Below are positions 1 to 12,627 of a stretch of DNA of 64,000 nt, piece by piece (positions within the stretch are counted from its first letter, which is position 1; every line of letters starts with the position of its first letter). The position numbers were made by a program, and so were the translations under genes. A model generated the notes under the pieces. It was given only the letters and a program-made list of their open reading frames with translations. It did not search any database and was not told the origin of the DNA. The stretch spans positions 248,001 through 312,000 of the forward strand of contig JAHBWD010000001.1 in NCBI GenBank assembly GCA_019637175.1, written 5' to 3'. The stretch comes from Labilithrix sp. (GTDB lineage Bacteria > Myxococcota_A > Polyangia > Polyangiales > Polyangiaceae).

Positions 1-1
1 C

Positions 2-1264
2 GCGAAGATCGCGGCGCTGGTGCTCGTCGCGCTCTCGTGGGCGACGCCCGCGCGCGCCGACGCGCCAGCCGCCGAGGTGCCGCGCCTGACCGAGGAAGAG
101 GTCCTCCGTCGCTGGCTCTCGAAGAGCCCCGAGGTGGCCGCATGGCGGACGCAAGTGGGCGCCGCGCGCTTCGACGTCGTGTCCGCGCGGCTCTGGCCGA
201 ACCCCGAGATCGACGTCGGCGGGAGCAAGCTCGTCGGCGGGACGCCGCCCGACGGGCTCTCGGAGATCGAGGCGAAGGTCACCGTGCCGCTGCCCGTGTT
301 CGGTCAAGTGGCGGCGCGCGCGGCGGCGGCCTCCGCGCTCGTCAGCGTCGCCGAGGCGACGGTCGCGTCGCTCCTCTGGGAGCGCGCCAGCGAGATCCAG
401 CGCGCGATGGTCGAGCGCGCGTATGCCGACGCACGCGTCGTCATGCTCGAGCGAAACATCGAGGAGCTCGATCGCATTCGTCGCATCGTCGCGGTCCGGG
501 CGACGGCGGGGGCGAGCGGCGCGTACGACGTCCTGCGCGTCGACACGGCCGCGGGAACGATTCGCGCCACGCTCGACAACGCACGCGTCGAACGCGCGCG
601 CGCGGACGCGAAGCTCGTCGCGCTCGTGGCCGATCCCGAGCTCACGTCGACCCCGATCGATCGCGAGAGCCTCGCCGCGTTCCGCGGCTCCGACGACGAG
701 GGCGTGCTCGTTCGCGGCGCCCTCGAGCGACGGCCCGATCTCGCGCTCGCGCGTCGCGGCGCGCGCGCGGCCGAGGCGCAGGCGACGCAGAAGCGCCGCG
801 AGGCGATCCCGACGCCGAGCCTCTACGGCGGGGCGCTCTGGGTTCAGGGGCCCTATGGATTGCAGATCACGGCGGGCGTGTCGGTTCCGCTCCCTCTCTT
901 CGATCGCAACCAGGGCGCCATCGGACGCGCGCTCGCCGAGGCGCAGGGCGCGGAGCTGCTCGCGCGCGCCCTCGAGACCCGCATCCGCGCGGAGGTCTCC
1001 GGTGCATGGCGCGCGCGCCGCGACGCCCGCGCCGCGCTCGACGTCTTCCGCGCGCAGAGCCTCGTGGCGGCGACGGAGCTGCTCGGTCGCGCCGAGCGCA
1101 CCTACCAGGTCGGCGCGTTCTCGATCACCGAGCTGCTCGACGCCCATCGCACGATGTGGGAAGCGCGCATCCAGGAGCTCGATCTCGATCGCCAGCGCGC
1201 CGAGGCCGAGGCGGAGGTCGAGCGCGCCGCGGTTCTCCTGCCCGTCGCGCCGCTCGGCAAGTAG
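2..1264 (+). CDS. TolC/CzcC-like outer-membrane efflux protein (5' partial)
   Basis: Outer-membrane channel component of a tripartite efflux system, carrying substrates from an inner-membrane pump across the outer membrane. The protein shows two outer-membrane-efflux (OEP) repeats: long helical stretches around residues 95-200 and 310-400, each preceded by a beta-strand segment with a similar motif (VTVPLPVFGQ and VSVPLPLFDRN). This duplication is typical of CzcC/CusC/TolC proteins. The reading frame is open to the edge and begins inside a hydrophobic signal peptide ending ARADA, so the true start is very likely upstream of the window. A GTG at position 20 would cut the signal peptide. The next gene follows after about 30 bases. 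The pump genes would lie to the left. The VPLPxF pattern favours a metal or RND efflux channel, but the substrate cannot be read. Confidence 0.85.
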   Translation, partial: AKIAALVLVALSWATPARADAPAAEVPRLTEEEVLRRWLSKSPEVAAWRTQVGAARFDVVSARLWPNPEIDVGGSKLVGGTPPDGLSEIEAKVTVPLPVFGQVAARAAAASALVSVAEATVASLLWERASEIQRAMVERAYADARVVMLERNIEELDRIRRIVAVRATAGASGAYDVLRVDTAAGTIRATLDNARVERARADAKLVALVADPELTSTPIDRESLAAFRGSDDEGVLVRGALERRPDLALARRGARAAEAQATQKRREAIPTPSLYGGALWVQGPYGLQITAGVSVPLPLFDRNQGAIGRALAEAQGAELLARALETRIRAEVSGAWRARRDARAALDVFRAQSLVAATELLGRAERTYQVGAFSITELLDAHRTMWEARIQELDLDRQRAEAEAEVERAAVLLPVAPLGK

Positions 1265-1295
1265 GTCGCCCGCGCGCGTACAATCATCAGATTCC

Positions 1296-2282
1296 TTGAG
1301 CGACGACGGCGACAGGACGGTCCGCGAAGCCGCCACGACGAGGCCGGCGCTTCCTTGGTTTCGCGCCGCGCTCGGCGTCGCAGGGCTCGTGCTGCTCGCC
1401 GCCATCGTGCGCAGTGTCGGGGTCGACCTCGTCGTCGCCACGCTGCGCCCCGCGCTGCCGTGGGTCGTGGTCCTCGCGGCGGTCGAGCTCCTTCGGATCG
1501 GATGCGCGGCGACGGCGAGCTACCTCGCCTTCGGGCGCATCGCTCGGCGCATCCCCAAGGCGACGCTCTTTCGCGCGCACTTGGTCGGCCACTCGATCAG
1601 CGCGGTCGCGCCAGCGCCGACGGTCTTCAACGAGACGATCAAGGCGACCCTCATCACGCCCTACACGGGCGCGGGCCCCGCGGCCGCCGTCGGCTTCACG
1701 AACCAGGCGGCGACGCTCATGTCGAACGGGCTCATCTCGATCCCATGCGGCGTCGCGTTCCTCGTCTTGAAGGGCCCGTCGATCTGGTTTTGGGCGTGCG
1801 CCGTCCACGCGGTCGTGCTGATGGGATCGGGGCTCGCGCTCCAAGCGGCCACGCGCGCGGACGCGCCCGGCCGTTGGCTCGTCCGTCGGTTTCCGAGCGT
1901 CGAGGAGCGCGCCCGTGCGTTCCGCGACCACGCGCGCGGCATCGCGCTCGGCGCGCGCGGTCCGACGCTGATGCTGCTCGTCTTTCGCAGCCTCCAGATC
2001 GTGCAGTACGCCATCGCCGGTCACGCCGTCGGGATGAACGTCGACTTCGTGCGCGTGGTCGCGACCGAGGGCGTGCATCTCGTCGCGGCCGCCGTCGGTG
2101 TCCTCGTCCCCGGCGGCTTCGGGACGACGGAGGGGGCGTTCACGCTCGCGGCCGACGTGCTCGACACGACCGTCGCCCGCGCGACGGCCCTCGCGCTCTT
2201 GATGCGATGCATGCAGCTCGTATGGGTCGCCGTCGGCTCGACGATCGCCCTCGTGACCCGAGGCGAGGCGCGGCGAAGCTGA
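1296..2282 (+). CDS. Flippase-like integral membrane protein (lysylphosphatidylglycerol synthase TM family, UPF0104)
   Basis: A 328-residue polytopic membrane protein with about eight hydrophobic segments from residue 15 on and the family hallmark GGFGTTEGAF near residue 270. Members resemble the flippase half of MprF and HpnL/YbhN proteins and are thought to move lipids or lipid-linked compounds. No lysyl-transferase domain is present. The frame is open far upstream inside the preceding gene, so I place the start at TTG 1296 (LSDDGDRTV), the first plausible start after that gene ends; the ribosome site is weak and the start uncertain. Same strand as the efflux channel with a 31-base gap, so probably cotranscribed. 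The substrate is unknown. Confidence 0.75.
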   Translation: MSDDGDRTVREAATTRPALPWFRAALGVAGLVLLAAIVRSVGVDLVVATLRPALPWVVVLAAVELLRIGCAATASYLAFGRIARRIPKATLFRAHLVGHSISAVAPAPTVFNETIKATLITPYTGAGPAAAVGFTNQAATLMSNGLISIPCGVAFLVLKGPSIWFWACAVHAVVLMGSGLALQAATRADAPGRWLVRRFPSVEERARAFRDHARGIALGARGPTLMLLVFRSLQIVQYAIAGHAVGMNVDFVRVVATEGVHLVAAAVGVLVPGGFGTTEGAFTLAADVLDTTVARATALALLMRCMQLVWVAVGSTIALVTRGEARRS

Positions 2283-2326
2283 TCTCTCCGGCGTCGCGCC
2301 AGTCGCGGGCCGCCGTCCGTCGCAAC

Positions 2327-2360
2327 GAAAACCCCCGCCAGGCTCCTGCCCGGCGGGGGC
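2327..2360 (-). terminator. Intrinsic terminator after nrdJ
   Basis: Perfect 8-bp stem CCCCCGCC (2332-2339) / GGCGGGGG (2352-2359) with a 12-base loop. Read on the minus strand it is followed by TTTT (2331-2328), a short U tract. It lies about 60 bases past the nrdJ stop. There is no U tract on the plus side, so it serves nrdJ rather than the convergent gene. Confidence 0.7.
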
Positions 2361-2372
2361 TCGCACCCTCCG

Positions 2373-2397
2373 CGCGCGCTCACGCTGCGAGCGCGCG
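2373..2397 (-). terminator. GC hairpin just past the nrdJ stop
   Basis: CGCGCGCTC (2373-2381) pairs perfectly with GAGCGCGCG (2389-2397) around a 7-base loop. It sits between the nrdJ stop and the U-tailed terminator and has no U tract of its own, so it may protect the 3' end or assist termination. Confidence 0.4.
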
Positions 2398-2420
2398 GCT
2401 CACTCCCTCGGTGCTTACGA

Positions 2421-5993
<3,573 letters not shown>

Positions 5994-6582
5994 TATCCGC
6001 CTCCGATGCGAAGCGAGAACCTGCCCGCTTCGTATGTTCGATCCGTCGCGAGGGCAGACCGATGCCCCGAGCCCAGCCAGGCGGTTGGGCCCGTGGTTCC
6101 GACGCACAGCGCTGCCAAGGCGGCCGCCGCCGTCGAAGAACCACCGATTTCGCATCCCCTTCAGTTCGTCTGCGCCGGAGGACCGACGCATGCCTTGTTC
6201 ACCGTCGCCTCTGTTCAGGCCGGGGGGCCCGTTCAGGTGCTCACGGACGAGACGGACACTGAACTACCGTGCCCTATCCAGTACCGCCGGCGCATCGAGG
6301 CAAGCCCTGCCGTGGTGTTCCCGGCGCGGAGCCGGCAAGCACGACGACGAGCGAGAGACCTTGTCTAACCCCAACATCTTGTGGTGTCCAGCTAAATGCA
6401 TCTACTCCATCTGGTGGGGTCGGGCGTTACATGGACCACCAACGCCCTCCATGACACCCCGGCGGCTAACCGCACGGGAACACTGAACTCCATCTCAGGG
6501 GTTTGGACAGCTATCCCCCTGGTCAGCCCCAGGACGTTCAGCGGTTACCCACAGCTTGGCCACCGCCGGCGGGAGAAAATCG
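5994..6582. other. Intergenic leader/upstream region of nrdJ
   Basis: About 590 bases without a convincing gene. The nrdJ-proximal part holds its ribosome site. The distal part, from about 6360, is less GC-rich and carries the NrdR-box pair, a GGGCGTT/AACGCCC inverted repeat (6422-6428/6441-6447), and a single near-DnaA-box TTACCCACA (6545-6553). Several open frames cross it, but none has a family signature. Confidence 0.5.
6369..6417 (-). promoter_or_regulatory. Tandem NrdR-box candidates upstream of nrdJ
   Basis: CCCCAACATCTTGTGG (6369-6384) is an imperfect palindrome, reading CCACAAGATGTTGGGG on the nrdJ strand and close in form to the ACACWATATMTWGTGT NrdR consensus. A second 16-mer, CTACTCCATCTGGTGG (6402-6417), matches the first at 11 of 16 positions. 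The centres are 33 bp apart, about three helical turns, as expected for a pair of NrdR boxes. They lie 376-424 bases before the nrdJ start, which implies a long leader. NrdR binding would repress nrdJ when dATP is high. Confidence 0.5.
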
Positions 6583-8211
6583 TCACCGCTTGGGGGTCGT
6601 CAGGCGGCGGGTCGGCGGAGGCCGCGACGAGTCTTCTCTTGGCTTCGGCGCGCTCGGGGGCGTGAACGCCGCCGTCTTCGTCATCTGCTCGATGCGCGCG
6701 CGCACCTCGGGCGTCAGCTGCATCGTCTCCGTTTCGTCTTCTTCGTCCGCCTGCTTCGGCTTCCTCATGTTGACCGTGAGCAGCGCGGTCGCGATGTCGG
6801 TGCCGCGCGAGGTCGTCGGATCGTCGTGCTCGAAGTCCACGTCGACGTCGATGTCGGCGATGCTCGGCGGCCTGACGGTGCGGCTCGGGTTGTCGGCCGA
6901 GGCTTCGTCGAGGGCCGCCTCGACGAGGGCGAGCTTGCGATCGGTCCGCGTCTCGTCGTCGTAGTCGTCCATCATCGACCGATCCGGGGCGGGCCTGTTG
7001 TCGATCGTCTGATCCGACGGGGGCATCGTCTGGCGGACCTGCGTCGCGGCCGAGGGCTCCGGCGGGCGCTCGCCCGCGGCGGGCCGACGGATCGGCACGT
7101 GCGGGAACGGCACGCCGTGGATGCTCTCCGTCTCGCGCTCGACGTGCACCGGCGTCTGCACGCTCGGATCGGTGAACGAAGCTTGCGTCGCGGGCGCGGT
7201 GCGCATCGACGACGAGCCGCGCCGCGCCCCTTCGAAGGCGCTGCGCAGCTCGTCTTGCATCTCGGGCGCGCTCTGGGGTCGCGACTGCGGGTTCGACGAG
7301 AGCGCGCGCATGATCAGCGCGTCGAGCTCCTCGGGCACGTCGGGCCGGAGCGCCGAGAGCGGGCGAGGCTGCCCGTGCGAGATCTCGAGCACGAGGCTGT
7401 TGTAGGTCGCGCCGTCGAAGGGCTTCTGCCCCGCGAGGGCCTCGTAGAAGACGGCCGCGGCGGAGAAGAGATCGCTCGCCGGGCCGATGCCGTGCTCGCC
7501 CCGCGATCGTTCGGGCGACACGTAGAACGGGATCGAGATCATCCCCGCGCTGGCCGTCCCCACCACCGCTCGCAGCGCGTCCCAGTCGTGCTGGACCTTC
7601 TCGAGCGGCACGAGGCGCCCGAGCCCGAAGTCGAGGATCTTCACGACCGGCCGGCATCCTCGGCGCTGGGCGAGGAAGATGTTCTGGGGACGCAGATCGC
7701 GCACCAAGAGATCGCGCGCGTGGACGGCGTCGAGCGCCGCGAGCACCTGCATCATGATGTCGACGGCGGCGGCGATCGAGAGGCGCTCGTGTTGGAGGCG
7801 CGCGGCGAGCGTGTCGCCGTCGAGGCGCTCCATCACGCAGAACGGCGCGCCTTCGGGCAGCGTGCCGATGTCGAAGACCTCCACGAGCGACGGATGGCTC
7901 AGGCTCCAGGCCGCGCGCGCCTCTCCGTGGAAGACGCGCTGAACGATCTCCTGGGGCACGTGGCGCGCCCGGAGCACCTTCATCGCGCAGGGCCGCCCGA
8001 AGTGGACGTGCTTGGCGGCGAACACCGTGCCCGTCGAGCCTTGGCCGAGGATGTCTTCGACGTGATAGCGCTCCGCGACGACGTTGCCGACGAGCGCCTC
8101 GTCCTCGCTCACCGCGGTGTAAGTGGCGGTCGCGAGGCGCGCTCCGGTGACGGGGCAGGCGACGAGATACGCGTCGTGCACCTGCCCACAGTGGCCGCAA
8201 GGATGCGCCAT
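6583..8211 (-). CDS. Serine/threonine protein kinase, soluble, with N-terminal Cys motif and unusual catalytic loop
   Basis: A 542-residue Hanks-type kinase. The N-terminus has CGHC (residues 5-8) and another Cys at 19, resembling a small zinc ribbon. The kinase domain spans about 50-310: glycine loop GQGSTG (56-61), ATP-binding Lys78 (AMKVL), catalytic loop VRDLRPQN (170-177), DFG (194-196) and SPE (232-234). The HRD histidine is replaced by valine and the catalytic-loop lysine by arginine, while Asp and Asn remain; activity is plausible but not assured. The last 230 residues are Pro/Thr/Ser-rich, probably disordered, and no membrane helix is seen, so it is cytosolic. It is last of a six-gene run, 15 bases after the kinase-AAA gene. 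GAGG precedes the ATG. Confidence 0.9.
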   Translation of the reverse strand: MAHPCGHCGQVHDAYLVACPVTGARLATATYTAVSEDEALVGNVVAERYHVEDILGQGSTGTVFAAKHVHFGRPCAMKVLRARHVPQEIVQRVFHGEARAAWSLSHPSLVEVFDIGTLPEGAPFCVMERLDGDTLAARLQHERLSIAAAVDIMMQVLAALDAVHARDLLVRDLRPQNIFLAQRRGCRPVVKILDFGLGRLVPLEKVQHDWDALRAVVGTASAGMISIPFYVSPERSRGEHGIGPASDLFSAAAVFYEALAGQKPFDGATYNSLVLEISHGQPRPLSALRPDVPEELDALIMRALSSNPQSRPQSAPEMQDELRSAFEGARRGSSSMRTAPATQASFTDPSVQTPVHVERETESIHGVPFPHVPIRRPAAGERPPEPSAATQVRQTMPPSDQTIDNRPAPDRSMMDDYDDETRTDRKLALVEAALDEASADNPSRTVRPPSIADIDVDVDFEHDDPTTSRGTDIATALLTVNMRKPKQADEEDETETMQLTPEVRARIEQMTKTAAFTPPSAPKPREDSSRPPPTRRLTTPKR

Positions 8212-8226
8212 CGCCTCGTGATCGTA

Positions 8227-11200
8227 TCAACTTTTCGAGGGGGTCGCGCAATTCGCGCTCTCGTTCGGGGCGATCATGCCCACGAAGCGCGCGGGGGCGA
8301 CCACACCGTGCGCGGTGAGCCAGCGCGTCGCTTCGGCAGCGCTCTCGCCGCCCGCGCGCACGCGCGCGACCGCGGCGTGGAGCGCCATCCCCGCGCGTTC
8401 GAAGGCGCCCGCCGCCGTGAGGAACGCCGATCGAGCGGCGCCGCTCTGCCCGCGAACCGCGAGGCCGCCGGCGTGGAGCATGTCGGCGAGGGCGTCGGCC
8501 CAGGGGGCATCTTCGCCGCGGAGGGCGGTCACGTCGCGGTCGAGCGCGTCGAGATCGCGCGCCCGCGGGCGGGGGCCGGCGGCCATGACCGCGAGCGTCG
8601 TGCGCGCGACGAGCTCGACCATCTTCACGCGCACGAACTGGACGCGATGGAGCATCGCCCGGCGGAAGGCCGAGAGACCGCGCTGCGCGCGCGCTGCAGC
8701 GCGCCCGAAGTCGCCCTCGTAGAGATCGATCTGGGCCTGCGCGAGGACGTCGAAGAAGTGGGGCATGTGCGTGCCCGCGGGCGTCCACGCGTCGATCGCG
8801 GTGCGCGCCTCTCGGCGGGCCGCGCCGGGATCGCCGCGCAAGAGCTCGACGAACGCAGCCACGCTCGATCGGAGGTGCGTGAGGGCGTAGCGGTCGCCGC
8901 GCGTGCGCGCGTCGTCGAGCAGGGGAGGGAGGCGCGCGCCGATCTCGGCGAGATCTCCGGTGTGGAGCAGCGCGCCGAGGCCGTAGAGGTTCACGTTCAC
9001 GAGCTGAAAGGCGACGCCCGCGCCGCTGCACTCCTCGCGGAGGCGGACCTCGGCGAGCGTGAGCAGCTCGCGCGCGTTCTTCCATCGACCTTCGAGGAAC
9101 GCGGCGACGCCGGCGGCGGAGATCGCCTGGGCGACGACGGTCGGATCGCCCGTGCGATCGGCCATGCGCGTCGCGAGCTCGATCACCTCGGCGGTGCGCG
9201 CGCGGCGCTTCGTCCCGGCGGTCGCGGAGAACGCGCCCTCGAGAGCGATCGCGCGCGCGAGCCTCCGCGGTTCGCCGGCGTCGAGCGCGGAGAGCAGGTG
9301 ACGCGTCTGGAGATCGGCGCCGCGGAGCGTGTCGACCATGCCGAGCGCGGCGGCGGCGGCGCCGAGGGCGTCGACGCGCCGGAGCTGCTCGGCGGGCACT
9401 TCGTGCTCGTCGCGCTCGCGAAACGACAGGCCGCGCGCGGCGAGGCGCGCGCGCCCCCACGCGAGCGAGGCGGCCGCGAAGGCCCGCGTGCCCGGCGGAT
9501 TGACGCCGACGGCGTCGAGCACCGGCCGGAGCGTCGCCAAGCCGCGCTCGAGGTGCCCGCTCGTGAGGAGCTGCTCGGCGGCGCGGCGCTGGAGCTCGAG
9601 GCCGAGCTCGAGGTCGGCGCCGCGCGCGGCCTCGAGGAACGCCTCCGCCGCGTCGTGACCTCGCCCCGCGCCGACGAGCGCTTCTCCGAGGCGCGTGCGC
9701 GCCGCCCGCTGCGCGCGCGCGTCGAGCACGCCGCTCGCGAGCAGCGAGCGGAGCAGCGTCGCCGCGCGATCGAAGGCGAACGCGCGCATCGCGCCGCTCA
9801 CGGCGACCTCCATCCACCGCGCGGCGCGCGCGGTCTCGCCCGCGGCGGTGAAGTGCGTGACGAGCGCGTCGGCGTCCGCGACGTCGGCGTCTTCCATCGC
9901 GACGCCGATCCCGAGATGGATCCGACGACGCTCCGCCTCGCTGACGTGCGCGCGCACCGCGGCGCGGACGCGATCGTGATACGGCTCGACCGTGCGCGCG
10001 CGGCCCTCGCCCCGGGTGCGCACGAGTCGCGCGATCTGCAAGCTCCGCACGAGCCGGGGGATCGACTCGGCCGGCGCTTGGGCCGCGCGCGCGAGGATCT
10101 CGATCGAGAGCGGCGAGCCCGCGACGCTCGCGATCTCGACGACGCGCCGCGCCGCCGGCTCGAGGCGAACGACGCGTTCGAAGAGCGCGTCTTCGAGGCG
10201 CTGCGAGAGCGCGACGCCCGGCCGCTCGTTCGCGTTCGCGTTCGCGATCGCGGTCGATGCTCGCGCGAGCGTGTCGACGAACAGGGGATGGCCCTGCGCT
10301 TCGCGCACGATCGTGTCGGCGATCGCCGCGATCCGCGCGTCGTCGCGCGCGCGTGGGTCGCGGAGCGAAGGCGCGAGGACGTCGAGCGCGAGCGCGCGCG
10401 CGTCTTCCGCGTCGAGGGGCTCGACCGCGAGCGCGCGCGCGTCGTCGCGGATGCGCTCGACGAGCTCGCTCTCCTCGCCCTCGCGCGAGCGCGAGGCGGC
10501 CTGCCCCGTCGCGCGGATCGTGGCGACGAGCAGGAGGCTCGGGGCGTCGGGCGCACGAACGATCTCGCGAAGGAGCGCCAGCCCGTCGGCGTCGGACCAC
10601 TGCAGATCGTCGACGACGAGCACGACGGGCAGCCGCTCGGCGAGGTTCGAGAACACGGCGCGCGCTGCGGCGAAGAGCTGCACGCGCTGCTCGCGCACGT
10701 CGGCGGGCGTGCCCCGCGTGCCGAGCGGGCGGCTCGCCGGCGGCGGCGTGCCTTGGAGCGAAGCCTTCCGGCCCGGCAGCCGGCTGCTCGGCGCCGACGC
10801 CGGTCCCGGATCGGAGCGCGCGCCCTCTTCGGAGCGCAGGCTCGCGAACGGCCGGAGCGAGGGGAAGACCTGCGCGAGCAGCCCGACGTTGTCCGGCAGC
10901 ACGGCCTCGACGTCGGCGGGCGGCAGGCGCTGGAGCCATCGCGCGAGCGCGTCGATGATCCCGTCGACGGCCTTGAACGGCATGCTCTCGCGCTCCCAGC
11001 AGCGCCCCGAGAGGACGACCGCGCCGTACTCCTCCGCGATGATCTCGCCGAAGTGACGGACGAGCGTGCTCTTTCCGAGCCCCGACTCGCCGGTGACGCC
11101 GACGACGACGCAGTCGCCGCGCAGCGTCTCGTCGAACGCCTCGCGCAGCATCGCGAGCTCGAGGGCCCGCCCGACGAAGCGCTTCGGCGGCGGCGGCGCG

Positions 11201-12162
11201 ATCGACGCGAGCGCGGGCGCCGCCGCCCCCACTTCGAAGGCGCCGAGCCTGCGGAGCGCGTCGCTCGCGGTCGGTCGGAGCTCGGGCGATCGGCGGAGTA
11301 GATCCATGCAGAGTGCATCGAGATCGTCGGGCACCCGCTGCGCGAGCGTGGAGGGTCGCGGCGGCGCCGCGGCGTCGCCCGGCTCGGGCACGCGCTCGAA
11401 CGGCAGGCGCCCGGTGAGCGCGCGATAGAGCACGACGCCGGCGCTGTACATGTCGGCGCGCGCGTCGACGACGAGCCCGAGCGCCTGCTCCGGCGCCATG
11501 TAGCTCGCCGTCCCGACGATCCCTTCGCGTCCCGTCTCCGCGGGGCTCCGCGCGTCGAGCTTCGGCCGCGCGTCGGTCGCGAGGCCGAAGTCGAGCAAGA
11601 CGACCCGCCCGTCGGGCGTGACGAGCGCGTTCGAAGGCTTCACGTCGCGGTGGACCTTGCCCGCCGCGTGGAGCGCGTCGAGCGCGCGGAGGAGCTGGGC
11701 GAAGGCGAGGCGCACGCGTCGCTCGTCGAACCCGCCTTGATCGCGCGCGCGCGCGGCGTCCTTCGCGCGGCGCGAGAGCGAGCCCGACGATCCGTCCTGC
11801 ATCGTCCGGTCGGACTCGGAGGCGTCGGCGCTCGGGCCGTCGCGCGCGGGCCGGCGCACCCACGCGAGCAGATCGATCCCGTCGACGAGCTCCATGGTGA
11901 AGTACCAATGACCGCGCTCTTCGAAGAGCTCGCCGAGCGCGACGAGGTTCGGGTGCTCCACGTCCTCGACGGAGCGAAATTCGCTCTTGAAGCGGAGGAT
12001 CGCGTCGGGCGAGAGGCGGCGCAGGCGCTTGAGCGCGACGCGCACGCCGAGGTCGCGATCGTGCGCTTCGTAGACGATCCCGGCGCCGCCGGAGCCGAGC
12101 CGGCGCACGACGGCGAAGCGTGCGGTTCCGTCGAAGTCGTCCTTGGGATCGCGCGGCGCCAC
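8227..12162 (-). CDS. Serine/threonine kinase fused to AAA-type ATPase and TPR-like sensor region
   Basis: A 1311-residue signalling protein. The kinase domain (about 15-310) has glycine loop GSGGAG, Lys45, HRDVKPSN (171-178), DFG (191-193) and APE. It carries a Ser/Arg-rich insert at about 105-145 between the N- and C-lobes. An ORC1-like/AAA_16 ATPase follows, with Walker A GESGLGKST (358-366) and Walker B VVLVVDD (513-519). The remaining roughly 600 residues are Ala/Arg/Leu-rich helical repeats resembling TPRs. This architecture (kinase-AAA-TPR) is common in myxobacteria and is thought to sense ligands or partners through the repeats. The start is GTG 12162, 12 bases after yhbY stops. No membrane segment. 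Downstream targets are unknown. Confidence 0.9.
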   Translation of the reverse strand: MAPRDPKDDFDGTARFAVVRRLGSGGAGIVYEAHDRDLGVRVALKRLRRLSPDAILRFKSEFRSVEDVEHPNLVALGELFEERGHWYFTMELVDGIDLLAWVRRPARDGPSADASESDRTMQDGSSGSLSRRAKDAARARDQGGFDERRVRLAFAQLLRALDALHAAGKVHRDVKPSNALVTPDGRVVLLDFGLATDARPKLDARSPAETGREGIVGTASYMAPEQALGLVVDARADMYSAGVVLYRALTGRLPFERVPEPGDAAAPPRPSTLAQRVPDDLDALCMDLLRRSPELRPTASDALRRLGAFEVGAAAPALASIAPPPPKRFVGRALELAMLREAFDETLRGDCVVVGVTGESGLGKSTLVRHFGEIIAEEYGAVVLSGRCWERESMPFKAVDGIIDALARWLQRLPPADVEAVLPDNVGLLAQVFPSLRPFASLRSEEGARSDPGPASAPSSRLPGRKASLQGTPPPASRPLGTRGTPADVREQRVQLFAAARAVFSNLAERLPVVLVVDDLQWSDADGLALLREIVRAPDAPSLLLVATIRATGQAASRSREGEESELVERIRDDARALAVEPLDAEDARALALDVLAPSLRDPRARDDARIAAIADTIVREAQGHPLFVDTLARASTAIANANANERPGVALSQRLEDALFERVVRLEPAARRVVEIASVAGSPLSIEILARAAQAPAESIPRLVRSLQIARLVRTRGEGRARTVEPYHDRVRAAVRAHVSEAERRRIHLGIGVAMEDADVADADALVTHFTAAGETARAARWMEVAVSGAMRAFAFDRAATLLRSLLASGVLDARAQRAARTRLGEALVGAGRGHDAAEAFLEAARGADLELGLELQRRAAEQLLTSGHLERGLATLRPVLDAVGVNPPGTRAFAAASLAWGRARLAARGLSFRERDEHEVPAEQLRRVDALGAAAAALGMVDTLRGADLQTRHLLSALDAGEPRRLARAIALEGAFSATAGTKRRARTAEVIELATRMADRTGDPTVVAQAISAAGVAAFLEGRWKNARELLTLAEVRLREECSGAGVAFQLVNVNLYGLGALLHTGDLAEIGARLPPLLDDARTRGDRYALTHLRSSVAAFVELLRGDPGAARREARTAIDAWTPAGTHMPHFFDVLAQAQIDLYEGDFGRAAARAQRGLSAFRRAMLHRVQFVRVKMVELVARTTLAVMAAGPRPRARDLDALDRDVTALRGEDAPWADALADMLHAGGLAVRGQSGAARSAFLTAAGAFERAGMALHAAVARVRAGGESAAEATRWLTAHGVVAPARFVGMIAPNESANCATPSKS

Positions 12163-12174
12163 GCGCCGTCGATC

Positions 12175-12627
12175 TTACCTCGGCAGCTCGATCTTCGGTT
12201 TGTTGGGGTGACGGCGATAGAGGAGCAGCGTTCGGCCGAGGATCTGCGCGAGCGTCGCCCCGGTTCGCGTCGCGAGCTCGGGCCCCGCGTCTTTGCGATC
12301 GGCGGGCGACTCGGTCCCGATCTTGACCTTGATGAGCTCGTGGGCGAGGAGCTGCTCGCGCGCGGCGGCGACGACGGCGTCGGTGATCCCCTCCTTGCCG
12401 ATCTGGAGGACGGGCTCGAGGTGATGACCGAGCCCGCGCAGGTGACGGATCGCGCGCCCGGAGAGCGGACCGGTCGGCCCGCTGCTCGCTTGCGGCTTGC
12501 TGCGGACGTCGCCCGTCTTCTTCGTGAAGCGCGCCTTCTGTCGGGTGCGCCGCGCGCCGCCCGCCTTCTTCTTGGGCGTTCGCTTCGATTCCGTCGTGCT
12601 CGAGCCGCGCGTGCGTCGTGTGCTCAT
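12175..12627 (-). CDS. yhbY: YhbY/CRM-domain RNA-binding protein
   Basis: A 150-residue protein. The first 50 residues are basic and low-complexity (TRRTRGSS, KKKAGGARR), followed by a CRS1-YhbY (CRM) domain: LSGRAIRHLRGLGHHLEPVLQIG, the typical VLQIGKEGIT loop, then a HELIKVKIG strand. YhbY proteins bind 23S rRNA precursors and associate with pre-50S particles, so a ribosome-assembly role is expected. The basic N-terminal tail is an addition to the roughly 100-residue family norm. It starts at ATG 12627, overlapping the stop of the preceding peptidase gene (ATGA), with an AAGGCGG-like ribosome site inside that gene. This shows translational coupling. Confidence 0.88.
   Translation of the reverse strand: MSTRRTRGSSTTESKRTPKKKAGGARRTRQKARFTKKTGDVRSKPQASSGPTGPLSGRAIRHLRGLGHHLEPVLQIGKEGITDAVVAAAREQLLAHELIKVKIGTESPADRKDAGPELATRTGATLAQILGRTLLLYRRHPNKPKIELPR

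Noticed and set aside
20..1264. GTG 20 as the true start of the efflux channel
   Set aside because: It falls inside the hydrophobic signal peptide, and the frame continues to the window edge.
5994..6380. Cobalamin riboswitch in the nrdJ leader
   Set aside because: Some GCC-rich pieces resemble parts of the aptamer, but the conserved B12 box and the ordered core were not found, and B12-dependent NrdJ is not normally repressed by B12.
6422..6447. Terminator from GGGCGTT/AACGCCC
   Set aside because: No U tract on either side and a 12-base loop; more likely chance or part of the promoter region.
6545..6553. DnaA box TTACCCACA upstream of nrdJ
   Set aside because: A single one-mismatch copy is expected by chance; no cluster or AT-rich region of an origin.
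6556..11301. Long plus-strand open frame opposite the kinases
   Set aside because: Same reason; low-complexity Arg/Ala-rich translation, while the minus strand encodes complete kinase motifs.
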